Positions 7,624 to 16,575 are shown, numbered from the stretch's first letter. The stretch: DNA of 60,120 bases from Pseudomonadota bacterium (GCA_003247575.1 QJZC01000054.1:1-60120); one strand, 5' to 3'. Notes: generated by a model from the sequence alone, not told the origin. Numbers and translations are program-made.

Positions 7624-9398
7624 GAGTCGGCTCCCCGCACGTCGAAGCTGAGCTTCCAGCGGCGATCGGAGCCCGCGTCGACGGCGGAGAGTTCGAGCGT
7701 CCCGATCTCGGTGACATGAGCGTGCAGGTTCACCTGAACGATCTCGCCGGCGGCACCCTCGAGGGTCGTCTCCACTGGCGCGAGCTCGGTGACTTCGCTC
7801 GCCTCGACCACGCTACCCACGGGATCGCTCTTGCGTGCCGAGGATCCGAAGAAGCGGAACGAAACGGGCTCTCCCAGCACCAGGCCAAAGCTCTGCTCGA
7901 GTTCGACCTCGCTGCCTTCCTCCATTCCGAAGGGGGCTACGCAGACCGCGTCCAAGCGCGGAGGAATGCCGGGCACCGCGAGCTCGGCGCGTTCGATCCC
8001 GATGTAGTACGTCTGGGCCGTGCCACCGCGAATTCGCACGCCCCCTTCGCGGCGGGTGCGAGCGTAGTACGCGGCTCCGCGGCACACCGCGAGCTCGGCA
8101 TCGGCGCCCTCGAGCACGCGCGGCGGAGAACCGGCTTCGGCTTCGACCCAACCGCGGATCACGTCCAAGATGCGATCACGCAGCATCGGCGATCGCGTCA
8201 CGCCTCCATTGAACAGGATCGCAGTGGGATGGACGAAGCTGTGGCCCGGATCTAGGCGAGCTTCCGCGCTGCGCCGCAGAAATGCGGAAAGGTGGCGCGT
8301 GATCGCCGCATCCGATGGGTAGGGCAGGCCGAGGGTCGTCAGTCCAGCTCGCCGTGGCTTCTCCAGGGGCACGTCTACCGCGACCTCGGGAAAGAAGCCA
8401 CTCAGCAGCACGGAATCGAGTTCTGCGCGCGACAGCGCGGTGCGCAAGGTGCCGCCGATGAGGCGGCTTCCGCGCGCGGGGATCGCGACCGGGTGCTCAT
8501 CGGTCGGTTCGTCACCCAAGAGGGCTTCCTTTGCGGCCCGGCAGCCGTGGGTCAGTGCGCGCATCTGCCAATCGTCCAGCGACTTGCCCTCGCGTTCGAG
8601 CCGCGCCCGCACGCTGTAGGCGAGCGCCAGGTCCATGTTGTCGCCGCCCAGCAGGATGTGATCCCCGACCGCAACCCGCTCCAGCTCGAGCACACCCTCC
8701 GCTTCGCGCACGCAGATGAGCGAGAAGTCCGTCGTACCCCCGCCGATGTCGATCACGAGTAGGACGTCGCCGACCGCGAGCTCCCGGCGCCACGCGTCTC
8801 CGCGCCGCGCGAGCCAGTCGTACATGGCGGCCTGCGGTTCTTCGAGCAGCAGCGGGGGCTCTTCGAATCCCGCGAGTTTCGTGGCTTCGATCGTGAGTTC
8901 GCGCGCAACCGCGTCGAAGGACGCCGGTACGGTGAGAACGACATCTTGCTCGGCGAGCGGAACGTCGGGATGCGCCGCTTGCCACGCTTCGCGCAGGTGC
9001 GCGAGATAGCGCGCAGAAGCTTCCACCGGCGAGATCTTGGGAGCTTCGTCGGGAGCGCCCCACGGCAGAATCGGACCGCGCCGGTCTACGCCCGCGTGTG
9101 AGAGCCAGCTCTTGGCTGAGGCGACCAGCCGTGCCGGAGTCTGCGCACCTTGAGCCCGTGCGAAGGTTCCTACGGCCTCGCGTGCCTCGGGGTTCCAGGG
9201 CAGTCCGAGTTCGCCCGCGCCGAGTTGCGCTTCCGGAGGAAAGTAGATGAAGGACGGCAACAGCGGTCGCGCGCTCACCTCGCCGGCCGCCACGATCTGC
9301 GGCACTTCGAGTGGAGCGGGCACGCCGCCGTCGGGTGGAGCGGACGCCAGCGCGCAGTTCGTGGTTCCGAGATCGATGCCTATCGCGAGTCGCGTCAC
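7620..9398 (-). CDS. Hsp70-family ATPase
   Basis: This 592-residue protein has the complete Hsp70 nucleotide-binding domain: AIGIDLGTTNCALA at the N-terminus, VIDIGGGTTDFSLI near residue 220 and LFNGGVTRSPML near residue 395. A short beta-rich C-terminal part lacks the usual DnaK lid. The ATG at 9398 overlaps the stop of the DUF2760 gene (ATGA), and its own stop overlaps the CTG start of the next Hsp70 (CTGA). This DUF2760-Hsp70-Hsp70/DUF3731 set is a recurrent bacterial neighbourhood of unknown function. The two chaperones probably arose by tandem duplication, as they share the same insertions, such as LVASAKSW and LPWG segments. Confidence 0.92.
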   Translation of the reverse strand: MTRLAIGIDLGTTNCALASAPPDGGVPAPLEVPQIVAAGEVSARPLLPSFIYFPPEAQLGAGELGLPWNPEAREAVGTFARAQGAQTPARLVASAKSWLSHAGVDRRGPILPWGAPDEAPKISPVEASARYLAHLREAWQAAHPDVPLAEQDVVLTVPASFDAVARELTIEATKLAGFEEPPLLLEEPQAAMYDWLARRGDAWRRELAVGDVLLVIDIGGGTTDFSLICVREAEGVLELERVAVGDHILLGGDNMDLALAYSVRARLEREGKSLDDWQMRALTHGCRAAKEALLGDEPTDEHPVAIPARGSRLIGGTLRTALSRAELDSVLLSGFFPEVAVDVPLEKPRRAGLTTLGLPYPSDAAITRHLSAFLRRSAEARLDPGHSFVHPTAILFNGGVTRSPMLRDRILDVIRGWVEAEAGSPPRVLEGADAELAVCRGAAYYARTRREGGVRIRGGTAQTYYIGIERAELAVPGIPPRLDAVCVAPFGMEEGSEVELEQSFGLVLGEPVSFRFFGSSARKSDPVGSVVEASEVTELAPVETTLEGAAGEIVQVNLHAHVTEIGTLELSAVDAGSDRRWKLSFDVRGADS

Positions 9399-9985
9399 GA
9401 GATTTCGACCTCCGCCGGTGCGAGGATGCGGGCATCGTGGCCCGGGACCAGCTCCGGCAGCCGGATTCGCTTGACCTGCCAGCCGTGGTGGGCGAGCGTG
9501 CCTCGGTACGGGGGATCGCCGAGCACATTCCCCGTCACCCTATTGCGCGCGGAGTCGAACCCGGGTTCGAGTGTGACGACATCTCCTTCGCGGTCCGTAG
9601 CGCGCACCGGCTCGATCTCGAGGTACTCCTGGAGGCTGCGGCGGCAGCCTTGATGGACCACGCGCGCGGCGGCGCCGATATCGGCATCGGAGTATGCGGT
9701 CACGTCGTCCTGCAGGAAGTCGATCAGCCGACCTTCGCGCTGCAGGATCGCGAGCAGCTGCAGAGCCGTAGTCTGGTCCCGCTCCGATTCGCTCCCGAGC
9801 GGTTCGAGCTCGGGAAGCCCCGCTTCGGGCCCGTGCTCGGGTTCGGCCGTCGACGCCGGCTCGAGGGCCTCCGCGGGAGCTCGCATCGCGTGCGCGATGC
9901 GTGTGGCCAACGCGCGACTGGCGAGCACACGCCACGGCAGGATGAAGGCGAGCCACAGGCGGGCCCAGAATCCGATTTGCTCCAA
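9395..9985 (-). CDS. DUF2760 domain protein
   Basis: This 196-residue protein of the DUF2760 family is the first gene of the Hsp70 operon. The start is a TTG at 9985, placed 6 nt after GGGGAGGAGC; a longer frame from TTG 10021 has no ribosome site. The N-terminus has a hydrophobic segment (FWARLWLAFILPWRVL), consistent with membrane attachment. An Ala/Glu/Pro-rich linker is followed by a conserved-looking domain: LLAILQREGRLIDFLQDD, then DIGAAARVVHQGCRR, ending with pyridine-like repeats around VLGDPPYRGTLAHHGW. The family has no established function. Its stop overlaps the next start, so the three proteins are likely made together. Confidence 0.88.
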   Translation of the reverse strand: MEQIGFWARLWLAFILPWRVLASRALATRIAHAMRAPAEALEPASTAEPEHGPEAGLPELEPLGSESERDQTTALQLLAILQREGRLIDFLQDDVTAYSDADIGAAARVVHQGCRRSLQEYLEIEPVRATDREGDVVTLEPGFDSARNRVTGNVLGDPPYRGTLAHHGWQVKRIRLPELVPGHDARILAPAEVEIS

Positions 9986-10109
9986 ACTGTCGCTCCTCCC
10001 CTTCGGGCGCAATCTGCGCAATGCGTGCTGGAGCTTACCGACGCAGGGGACAGGGCCGCCAGCCGCAGGCGTTTCCTGCCCTCGGGTGGGCGCGCGAGGC
10101 GTAGTTGCC

Positions 10110-10362
10110 GGCGGATGCCGAGTTGCCGCTCGAGGCCAGCCAGCGTCCGCAAGTCATCGAGCCATGCCTCGCGATCGTATGGCTGGACGTCGGAAACGCC
10201 GCGCGGATTCCCGGTGGTTGCACAGGAGGAGTCCTCGCGGTCCGCAGCGACGAAGGGGGACGAGCATCCAAGCGCCCAGCTCGCCACGCCACTCGATTCG
10301 AGCACGAATGCAGATCGAGCATCACCTCGATCCCGTTCCGGTCGGCTAGTACGAGAAGCTCC
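10110..10362 (-). pseudogene. GH5 cellulase fragment, duplicate of the intact gene at 12-14 kb
   Basis: Two minus-strand frames reproduce pieces of the intact GH5 enzyme. One reads LLVLADRNGIEVMLDLHSCS and continues with NRVAWRAGRLDARPP. The other reads EDSSCATTGNP and QPYDREAWLDDLRTLAGLER. They are separated by a frameshift and a small deletion relative to the full gene. Both ends stop abruptly: on the right the match stops where repeat R1 begins, on the left it dissolves after RQLGI. This is a dead partial duplication of about 85 codons. Confidence 0.85.
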
Positions 10363-10363
10363 T

Positions 10364-10490
10364 GCGCGTAGGGAAAGCAACGGGACATGTTTTTGGCCGG
10401 GGGTAGGGGAGGGAGCTGAGTACTTCGGAGGTGTAGGTGAAAGACTACAAGTCGCGCTGCGCAGAGACTGGGGCTCGAGTTGGGTTCCCA
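10364..10490 (+). repeat. Interspersed repeat copy R1
   Basis: This copy starts at GCGCGTAGGGAAAGCAACGG and ends at GAGTTGGGTTCCCA. It is collinear with R2 and R3 in the same orientation. It separates the GH5 fragment on its left from the LanC-like fragment on its right. Confidence 0.85.
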
Positions 10491-10556
10491 CTTGAAAGAA
10501 CGGGTATTGGAGGCCGGGAGGCGGTGCTTGCGTTTCAAGCGGAAACATGGGGCGGC

Positions 10557-10790
10557 GGGCGTCACTGTTCGAGCGGACACGAGACTCCAAGTGGCTGGAC
10601 CGCGCTCGGAAACTCGCGACGCACGCGATCGAGCAGAACGAGCGGTCTGCTGCTCAGTACGGGGTGCGGAAGTACTCGGGGAAAGCCCAGGAACGTGAAT
10701 CTTGGAACTTCGCGCTTCGTTGGGCAGGAGGTCGTCTATCGCGGTGACCGGCCGCTGTGGTCGCTTTCGTATGCCGGCGACCACAGGCTC
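10557..10790 (+). pseudogene. LanC-like C-terminal fragment followed by a DUF5680-like fragment
   Basis: From about 10557 one plus frame reads SLFERTRDSKWLDRARKLAT and then HAIEQNERSAAQYGVRKYS. This resembles the C-terminal part of lanthionine-synthetase C-like proteins, where a YSLWTGD motif would be expected next; here the match ends. From about 10697 another frame reads TSRFVGQEVVYRGDRPLWSL followed by SYAGD, which resembles DUF5680-type proteins (low confidence). Both are short gene pieces without starts or stops of their own and lie directly right of repeat R1. Confidence 0.5.
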
Positions 10791-10823
10791 CGTCATGACC
10801 GTTTCCTGGTCGGGCACGGGCGG

Positions 10824-11783
10824 TTAGAGCTCGTGCCGGCCGTGTGGGCCGGATGGATCGAGTTCGGGGCCGTTCGGAACGATGCGAGTCGGATTGACCG
10901 TCACGTGACTTCCGTAGTAGTGATTCTTGATGTGCCAGAAGTCCACGGTGTCGGCCACGCCTGGGACCTGGTAGAGCTCCCGCAGGTAGCCCGAGAGTTG
11001 AGGATAGTCCTGGATTCTGCGCAGGTTGCACTTGAAGTGGCCCACGTAGACCGCATCGAAGCGAACCAAGCTCACGAACAGGCGCCAGTCGGCCTCCGTG
11101 ATCTGTCTCCCGACGAGGTAGCGCTGGCGTGAGAGCCGAGCTTCGAGCGCATCGAGTGCGCTGAAGAGCTCCGCAAACGCCTCGTCGTAGGCGGTCTGCG
11201 TGGTCGCGAATCCGCAGCGATACACGCCGTTGTTGATGCGAGGGTAGATGAACGCGTTCATCTCGTCGATCTCACTCCGCAAGCTTGTGGGATAGAAGTC
11301 CACGTTCGCGTCGCCGATCGCATCGAACTCGCTGCACAACATGCGGATGATCTCGCTCGACTCGTTGCTCACGATCGTCGCCTGCTTGCGATCCCACAGG
11401 ACGGGTACCGTCACGCGGCCCGTGTAGTCCGCCTGCGCTCGGGTATAGATCTCGTGCAGGTAACGACTCTGATGCACGGAGTCTGGGAACGCTCCCGTCG
11501 CATCAGAAAACTCCCAGCCGTTCTCGCGTACGAGGGGATCAACGATCGAGAGTGTGATCGCGGATTCCAGGCCCTTCAGCTTTCGGTAGATCAGCGTCCG
11601 ATGAGCCCATGGGCAAGCAAGCGATGCGTACAGGTGGTAGCGGCCGGCTGCAGGCTCGAAGGGGGTCGACCCGTCGGCCTGCACCCACTGGCGAAACTGG
11701 CTGTCCTGGCGAACGAAGCGCCCTCCGTTCGATGCGGTCTCGGAGCGTCCGTCCGTCCACACTCCGTCGACGAGCGATCCCAT
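10824..11783 (-). CDS. yqjG: Glutathionyl-hydroquinone reductase (Xi-class glutathione transferase)
   Basis: This 319-residue protein of the YqjG/ECM4 family reduces glutathionyl-hydroquinones to hydroquinones with glutathione, in the cytosol. The catalytic cysteine sits in SLACPWAHRTLIYRKLKG near residue 57. The N-terminal extension (FRQWV, then TPFEPAAGRYHLYASLACPW) and the C-terminal helical domain (ALEARLSRQRYLVGRQIT, DWRLFVSLVRFD) are family hallmarks. Length matches the usual 310-330 residues. An AGGAGAAGAGG lies just before the ATG at 11783. It seems monocistronic, between the fragment mosaic and the cellulase genes, and may help detoxify aromatic quinones. Confidence 0.95.
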   Translation of the reverse strand: MGSLVDGVWTDGRSETASNGGRFVRQDSQFRQWVQADGSTPFEPAAGRYHLYASLACPWAHRTLIYRKLKGLESAITLSIVDPLVRENGWEFSDATGAFPDSVHQSRYLHEIYTRAQADYTGRVTVPVLWDRKQATIVSNESSEIIRMLCSEFDAIGDANVDFYPTSLRSEIDEMNAFIYPRINNGVYRCGFATTQTAYDEAFAELFSALDALEARLSRQRYLVGRQITEADWRLFVSLVRFDAVYVGHFKCNLRRIQDYPQLSGYLRELYQVPGVADTVDFWHIKNHYYGSHVTVNPTRIVPNGPELDPSGPHGRHEL

Positions 11784-12003
11784 TCCTCTTCTCCTCCGTG
11801 GTCGTCCACTGATGTTGTCGAGCCGAATCCTCCACCTCGCTTGATTGGATCAGGGTCGCGCCGCGCCACGTGAGTTTCGGTTTCTCGGTGCGAAGCGCCT
11901 CTTCGATCTCCAATGTCGATAGGCCCCGCGAGGCGGCGTGTGCAGCCGCACCGAAGTCACACCGGACGAGATCGGCTTCGCCCGCGACACGCCAGCGTCG
12001 CGG

Positions 12004-14016
12004 CTACTCCCCCCAGAGCTTACGCAGTAGCTCGGTCTTCCTTGTGTCCAGCCCGCGCCACTCGCCCCATCCGGTGCGGTTGGAGGCGGGGTCGTACGCA
12101 TGCCGGTACAGGCCGCCCGTGTCTCCGGACTCGGGATTGATTGACCAGTAGCAGCCTTGCAGATCGCGATCGACCATGTAGTCGACGAACGCTTCCTGCC
12201 ACTCTGCATCTACGCCGGTGGGGATGTGGCCCCAGCGTCGCTGGTCCCTCAGCGAGGCCTGCCCCTTTGGCCAATCGAGGTTTCCTCCAAACTCGCCGAC
12301 GACCACGGCGTAGCCTTGGCTCTTCAGGTAGCCGAAGTGCTCGTCCCAGCCTGCTCGAAGGATCTCTGGATCGATGACGATGTTGCAGTCTGCGTCGCCC
12401 GCGGCATCCCCCTCCAGGTCAGCACACCGTGGCTGGGACGGATCCATGAACATCCGCTGCACGAATACCGACGGACCGTAGGTATGTGGCGAGAAAACGA
12501 GCCGCTCCTTGGGAACTTCGATGGGATCTCGGTCCGCCTCGAATAGGTTTTCTCCCCAGTTGGGGTTCGAGAACTCGTCGCCATGGGGAACTCGGACGAT
12601 CGAGTCGGGTGTGCCATCTTGCTTGCCTGCAGATGCCGAGATCCCCTGCACGAAGATCAACGTGTTGGGGTTCACGGAGTCGATGGCCGCGTAGGCTGCC
12701 TCGACGAGCTCCTTCCATTCCTTCCACGTGTAGTCCCAGGGTTCGTTGAAGATGTCTATGCCGATGATGTTGTCGATTCCGAGCTGCCGGTCCAGACCTG
12801 CGAGAGTGCGCAAGTCGTTCAGCCAGGCCTGGCGATCATAGGGTTGAACCTGGGTGACCGAGCTTGGATTGCCCGAAGCGGCGCACGAGGAGTCCTCTCG
12901 CGTAAAGTCGTAGTCGTCGCGATCGGCATCGACATAGGGCGGGCGGGCGTCCAGGCGTCCTGCCCTCCAGGCCACGCGATTCGAGCAGGAATGGAGGTCG
13001 AGCATCACGTCGATCCCGTTCCGGTCGGCCAGCACGAGGAACTCTTCCAGCGCCTTGCGAGCATTGCTGACGCGAACCGAAGGATGGTTCTTGAGAACGC
13101 CACCCGTTCCCTGGGGGTCTTCGGGATCGAGGGTCTGGGGAACCACGGGCAGCCTTACGACGTTGATCCCGAGCGCGACGATCTCGCGCATCGTTTGCTC
13201 GATCGTGCGACCCGTGCCCGAGTTCCCGTTCGCCCAGAAGCTGTTTCCGATGTAGAGCTCCATCGGCGCTCCGCTGGGATTCGTCGGATCCTGCGAGGGC
13301 TCGTGCCGACCTTCGAGGCCGAACCACGAGCCACAGCGAACAGGGAACACGGCGCCGTCCTTGGTGATGTCCCCAGCGGCGTCGACCCGAAAGACCGTCT
13401 GCCGATCACTGTCGGCCCTGTCGATCGTGGCCGCCACGGAGCGGCCCAGGGAGCCTCCGGGCGGCGGATCCTGGCGCGGGGGGCTCAGCGCAGCCGTTCC
13501 TGCTTGTTGGGTCGGCCTCGAAGCACCGAGCGGCTGCGCGGCGACATCCTGTGCCAGGCCTTGGTTGCAGACCGCGCCGTTGAGCAGGAAGGCGGATGGC
13601 TCACGGTTTGCCCCCTTCCACGACCCGTTGAATCCTAGCTTGAACTCTCCGCCGCTCGGAATGCGGCGATTCCAGTCGGCGTTGCTCGAGATCGTGACGC
13701 CCGCGCTCGTTTTCGGCTGCGTGATCTCGACGGGCCACCCCGCTGTTACGCGTTGTCCATCCGGGAGCGAGAACTGAAGGGTCCAGCCCTCGATGTCCGG
13801 TCCGGTGTTTCGTATGACGATGCCGGCACCAAATGCATCCTGGCTCTGCCATGTCGTTTGGTAGCGGACCTCACAACGAACCGTAGGTTCGGCTGCTGCC
13901 GAGTTCGCACCCATCCCGATCAGAACACTACACGCGAGAGCGTGCCCCCATTGGCGCCGAAAACGCCCGCACGCACGGCTCCTGCTGCTTGGCAACCGCC
14001 ACGATCTTCTCGTCAC
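12004..14016 (-). CDS. Secreted GH5 endo-glucanase with N-terminal CBM2
   Basis: The enzyme (670 residues from GTG 14016, preceded by AGGAGAGAAGG) hydrolyses beta-1,4-glucan outside the cell. An Arg-rich N-terminus and hydrophobic stretch ending NSAAAE form the signal sequence. Residues ~45-150 are a family 2 carbohydrate-binding module (VRCEVRYQTTWQSQDAFGAG, GWPVEITQP, FNGSWKGANREPS). A Pro/Ser/Gly linker leads to the GH5 catalytic domain. The acid/base Glu is in DIFNEPWD (~424) and the nucleophile Glu in VVGEFGG (~574). The upstream ATG at 14058 gives a longer, less likely N-terminus. It lies next to a GH6 cellulase on the same strand, 83 bp apart. A damaged partial copy lies at 10.1-10.4 kb. 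Confidence 0.93.
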   Translation of the reverse strand: MTRRSWRLPSSRSRACGRFRRQWGHALACSVLIGMGANSAAAEPTVRCEVRYQTTWQSQDAFGAGIVIRNTGPDIEGWTLQFSLPDGQRVTAGWPVEITQPKTSAGVTISSNADWNRRIPSGGEFKLGFNGSWKGANREPSAFLLNGAVCNQGLAQDVAAQPLGASRPTQQAGTAALSPPRQDPPPGGSLGRSVAATIDRADSDRQTVFRVDAAGDITKDGAVFPVRCGSWFGLEGRHEPSQDPTNPSGAPMELYIGNSFWANGNSGTGRTIEQTMREIVALGINVVRLPVVPQTLDPEDPQGTGGVLKNHPSVRVSNARKALEEFLVLADRNGIDVMLDLHSCSNRVAWRAGRLDARPPYVDADRDDYDFTREDSSCAASGNPSSVTQVQPYDRQAWLNDLRTLAGLDRQLGIDNIIGIDIFNEPWDYTWKEWKELVEAAYAAIDSVNPNTLIFVQGISASAGKQDGTPDSIVRVPHGDEFSNPNWGENLFEADRDPIEVPKERLVFSPHTYGPSVFVQRMFMDPSQPRCADLEGDAAGDADCNIVIDPEILRAGWDEHFGYLKSQGYAVVVGEFGGNLDWPKGQASLRDQRRWGHIPTGVDAEWQEAFVDYMVDRDLQGCYWSINPESGDTGGLYRHAYDPASNRTGWGEWRGLDTRKTELLRKLWGE

Positions 14017-14099
14017 CGACCTTCTCTCCTGCGCGCCCGGGCGATCCCGAGCCCGCATGCTTTCCTGGATACAGACTGCACCGGTCGCTCCTTCAGACG

Positions 14100-15455
14100 C
14101 TAGAGCGGGGGATGAGCGTTTTGCATCAGCTCACGAAACTGCCCAGAAGACCATGCACCCGAGATCGGCGTATCGGCCAAAGCACCCGTACGGCTGTTGC
14201 CGTTGCGCTCGTTCCCCCCGTAGCTCGGGTCGCACATCCGATCGAAGCCCTTGCCGTCGTCGTTCGGCAGCAATCTACTGGAGCCGTCCGATTCTCCAGG
14301 TGGCTTGATCCACACGTAGGCATCGATCCCAGGCGCCGGACTCGCGGCCGGTCGCTCGCCCAGCCCGGCGCCAGCCTGATTGCACCAGTTCCCGACGTGG
14401 ATTCGACGATCGATACGGGACTGGTCGACGAACGTATCGAGACTTTCGGCCATCCCTGGTGCCGTTGGACGCTCTGGACCGCCCCAGCCATTGCGCGAGG
14501 TATCGATCAACATGCCCAAGTTGGCGTCGAAGCCGAGCGAGATCAGCCGAGCACGGAAGGCCTGCGCGAAGGACAGTTCATCGACGTACGGATTCCAATC
14601 GCCCCATCGCGATTCGCGGATCAACCGCCCCCCGATCCTCGTGTCCGCATCGAAGTACGGTTCCTCGAGCGCTGAGTAGTTGGCCGTGTTCGTGATGAAA
14701 CCGTGCACGTTGTCCATGCCTGCGGCCCTGCCGACTTCGGCGAAGAGTTCCGCTGCGGGGCCGAAGTTGTTGTCCCAGCCGAGCCAACCATGATGCCCCG
14801 CGTCGACGTAGTTGTAGACGTTCGGGAGCGCACCAAGCGTCTTCAATGCGTACGTGACGCCCTCGACGTAGCCCCCGTTCGACTTCATCCGCGCGCACTG
14901 AGGCACGTTCAGGTTGGTGATCAAGTTCGGGAGGGAATCGATCTCGATGATGTTGACGATCCGCAGCGACCGGTACTTTGGTGCGCTCATGATCCGAGCG
15001 ATTGGGTCGATATACTCCGACTCGTACCGGCGCAGGTCCTCGGGCCCGAGCTCTCCGTTGGACGCGAGCGCCGCGCAATCGCGACCCGGAAGGTTGTAGA
15101 TCACGAACTGGATGTATCCCGCACCACTGGCGACCGCAGCATCGAGATGGTCGCGAACGCCCATCGGTCCGTTGGACTGGCTGTCGGGCGTCCCTTCGAT
15201 CGCTGCGATGCGATCGATCCAAATCGCGGTCGGAATGTTGGAGATCCGCTCACCCCCCGGCTCTGCTCGAGCCTTCGCGCTCCATTCGGGGTTTACGTAT
15301 CCCGTGCTGCCAGCGTAGGGGTTGTCGACGCGCAGCCCTCCGGAAGCAGAATGACGCGGCGGCCTGGCGTCCGACATGGCGTCTGAGGGGAAGGTGAATG
15401 CTGCGAGCAGTCCCAGAATCCACGCTCGATGCATGCGCATGGTTGACCCATCCAT
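14100..15455 (-). CDS. Secreted GH6 cellulase (cellobiohydrolase/endoglucanase)
   Basis: This 451-residue protein has a signal peptide (hydrophobic AWILGLLAAFTFPSDAMS, cut near DA). The mature enzyme is a full GH6 domain: NPYAGSTGYVNPEW at the start, the substrate-cleft segment YNLPGRDCAA, the catalytic Asp motif EIDSLPNL (~172), NVYNYVDAGHHGWLGW, and the C-terminal WIKPPGESDG. GH6 enzymes are inverting and release cellobiose. Starts at 15455 or 15440 are both possible, and neither has a strong ribosome site. It precedes the GH5-CBM2 gene and is probably co-transcribed with it; together they degrade crystalline cellulose. No cellulose-binding module is attached here. Confidence 0.93.
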   Translation of the reverse strand: MDGSTMRMHRAWILGLLAAFTFPSDAMSDARPPRHSASGGLRVDNPYAGSTGYVNPEWSAKARAEPGGERISNIPTAIWIDRIAAIEGTPDSQSNGPMGVRDHLDAAVASGAGYIQFVIYNLPGRDCAALASNGELGPEDLRRYESEYIDPIARIMSAPKYRSLRIVNIIEIDSLPNLITNLNVPQCARMKSNGGYVEGVTYALKTLGALPNVYNYVDAGHHGWLGWDNNFGPAAELFAEVGRAAGMDNVHGFITNTANYSALEEPYFDADTRIGGRLIRESRWGDWNPYVDELSFAQAFRARLISLGFDANLGMLIDTSRNGWGGPERPTAPGMAESLDTFVDQSRIDRRIHVGNWCNQAGAGLGERPAASPAPGIDAYVWIKPPGESDGSSRLLPNDDGKGFDRMCDPSYGGNERNGNSRTGALADTPISGAWSSGQFRELMQNAHPPL

Positions 15456-15775
15456 TTGAGTGGTTCTCGATTCATTCAGGGCGTCAAACCGATGACGAAT
15501 TCAGAAGAGGGCGTTGAAATGAACCAAGAAGGGTGTAGTTTCGGCGGCCGCCCCCTTGCCTTGCAAAGTCTACGCAATCTGCGAAGTCGCAGCACAACTC
15601 GGGCCGAGGGGGCGGCGACTCTTCCCCTAAAGAGCCGGACCATCGCAGAATCAGGATCAGCGCTGGGCGCTACCTCGGCCATACCCCGGGATGAGCGCCA
15701 CGTCGTTCCCGCACGGCCGCCCGGTCTGACTCAACGCGTTGGTTTCCTTCACGAAACCCTGCGCTCGCGCGACGC
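15456..15775. other. Gap without recognisable gene
   Basis: Upstream region of the GH6 gene. Presumably it carries its promoter on the minus strand, but no convincing -35/-10 pair was identified. Confidence 0.4.
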
Positions 15776-16159
15776 TTGGACAGCTCGTGCAGGGACTTGA
15801 AGAGACTTCGACCACCTGCTCGAAATGACCCGAGGAGCCTTCGGAGCGCGAACTTCGTCCTGTTCTATGCCGCCTGGTTTGCCTGTGTCCTCAGCATGAG
15901 CCTGCAGAAGCGTTTGTGGTGGAGCGTGCTCGGCGTCCTGTTGGCGGTGGGGCTCCAGCTCTGCGTGAGTAGAGAAAGTCGCCGCGACCTGTCCGCAGTC
16001 CTCTGCGCGATGCTCATCGGTCCGCTCGCGGATCAGGGGCTCGTGACGTCGGGTACTCGGATCTTCTCACAGGAGCAGGCATTCACAGCAAACTTCGTGC
16101 TCACACTCACGAGAGTCCCAATCGGATACGAAGGGGATACGAAGGCGCTTTCGAAGTGA
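15776..16159 (+). pseudogene. 3'-truncated DUF2878-like membrane protein
   Basis: The frame encodes 127 residues. NFVLFYAAWFACVLSM, a second membrane segment and CAMLIGPLADQGLV are characteristic of the first half of DUF2878 proteins, which normally run to about 170 residues with further membrane helices. After VTSGTRIFS the sequence no longer fits the family. I read it as a gene cut off at its 3' end. Being in a stretch with at least five other broken genes supports this. Confidence 0.45.
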
Positions 16160-16162
16160 TTC

Positions 16163-16575
16163 AACGGGCTACCGAACGAGGGTCCAGTCCAAGCTCGGAA
16201 ATCTCCGCCTCGAGCGCGGCGCCCTTGGCCGCAGCAGCCCAGTCTCGCATGCGACGCAGCGCCTGACCCAGAATCCGTCGTACGGACGGCGTTGCAGGCC
16301 GCGAGCACTCGCGGCGAGCACGCTCGCCGCTACCGCGCGGTAGAGCGTGAAGTTCACCAGGTGCGGGTACCCGCCGAAGCGGCGCTCGTCCACAGCCTGC
16401 GTCTGCGCGAAGGCGAGATCCCAGCGTGCACGTGCGCCAACAGAGCCGCAAGCTGAATGGCGACTTCGAGAATCGCCTCGGGCGAGATTGGTCCGGAACC
16501 GACCCAGGCATATAGGGTCAGCCCCGAAGCGCGTTCCGGCACGAGAATCGAAGCACCGTCGGCGTCGCTCAACAC
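16163..16575 (-). pseudogene. Internally deleted Ser/Thr-kinase multidomain protein fragment
   Basis: Three minus-strand frames carry successive pieces of one large signalling protein. The first is ILVPERASGLTLYAWV plus ILEVAIQLAALLAHVHAG (kinase lobe hinge). The second is WDLAFAQTQAV and VNFTLYRAVAASVLAAS. The third is LGQALRRMRDWAAAAKGAAL plus EAEISEL (tetratricopeptide-like C-terminal part). The ATP-site lysine region, the whole catalytic loop and most of the central ATPase are missing. Such kinase/ATPase proteins normally exceed 1000 residues. This is a relic with large internal deletions and frameshifts. Confidence 0.5.

Noticed and set aside
9311..10495. 394-codon plus frame over DUF2760 and the fragment mosaic
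   Set aside because: It runs through several unrelated features and repeat R1, with no protein-family pattern.
12583..13638. 351-codon plus frame across the GH5 cellulase
   Set aside because: Shadow of the minus-strand cellulase, whose catalytic and CBM2 motifs are unmistakable.
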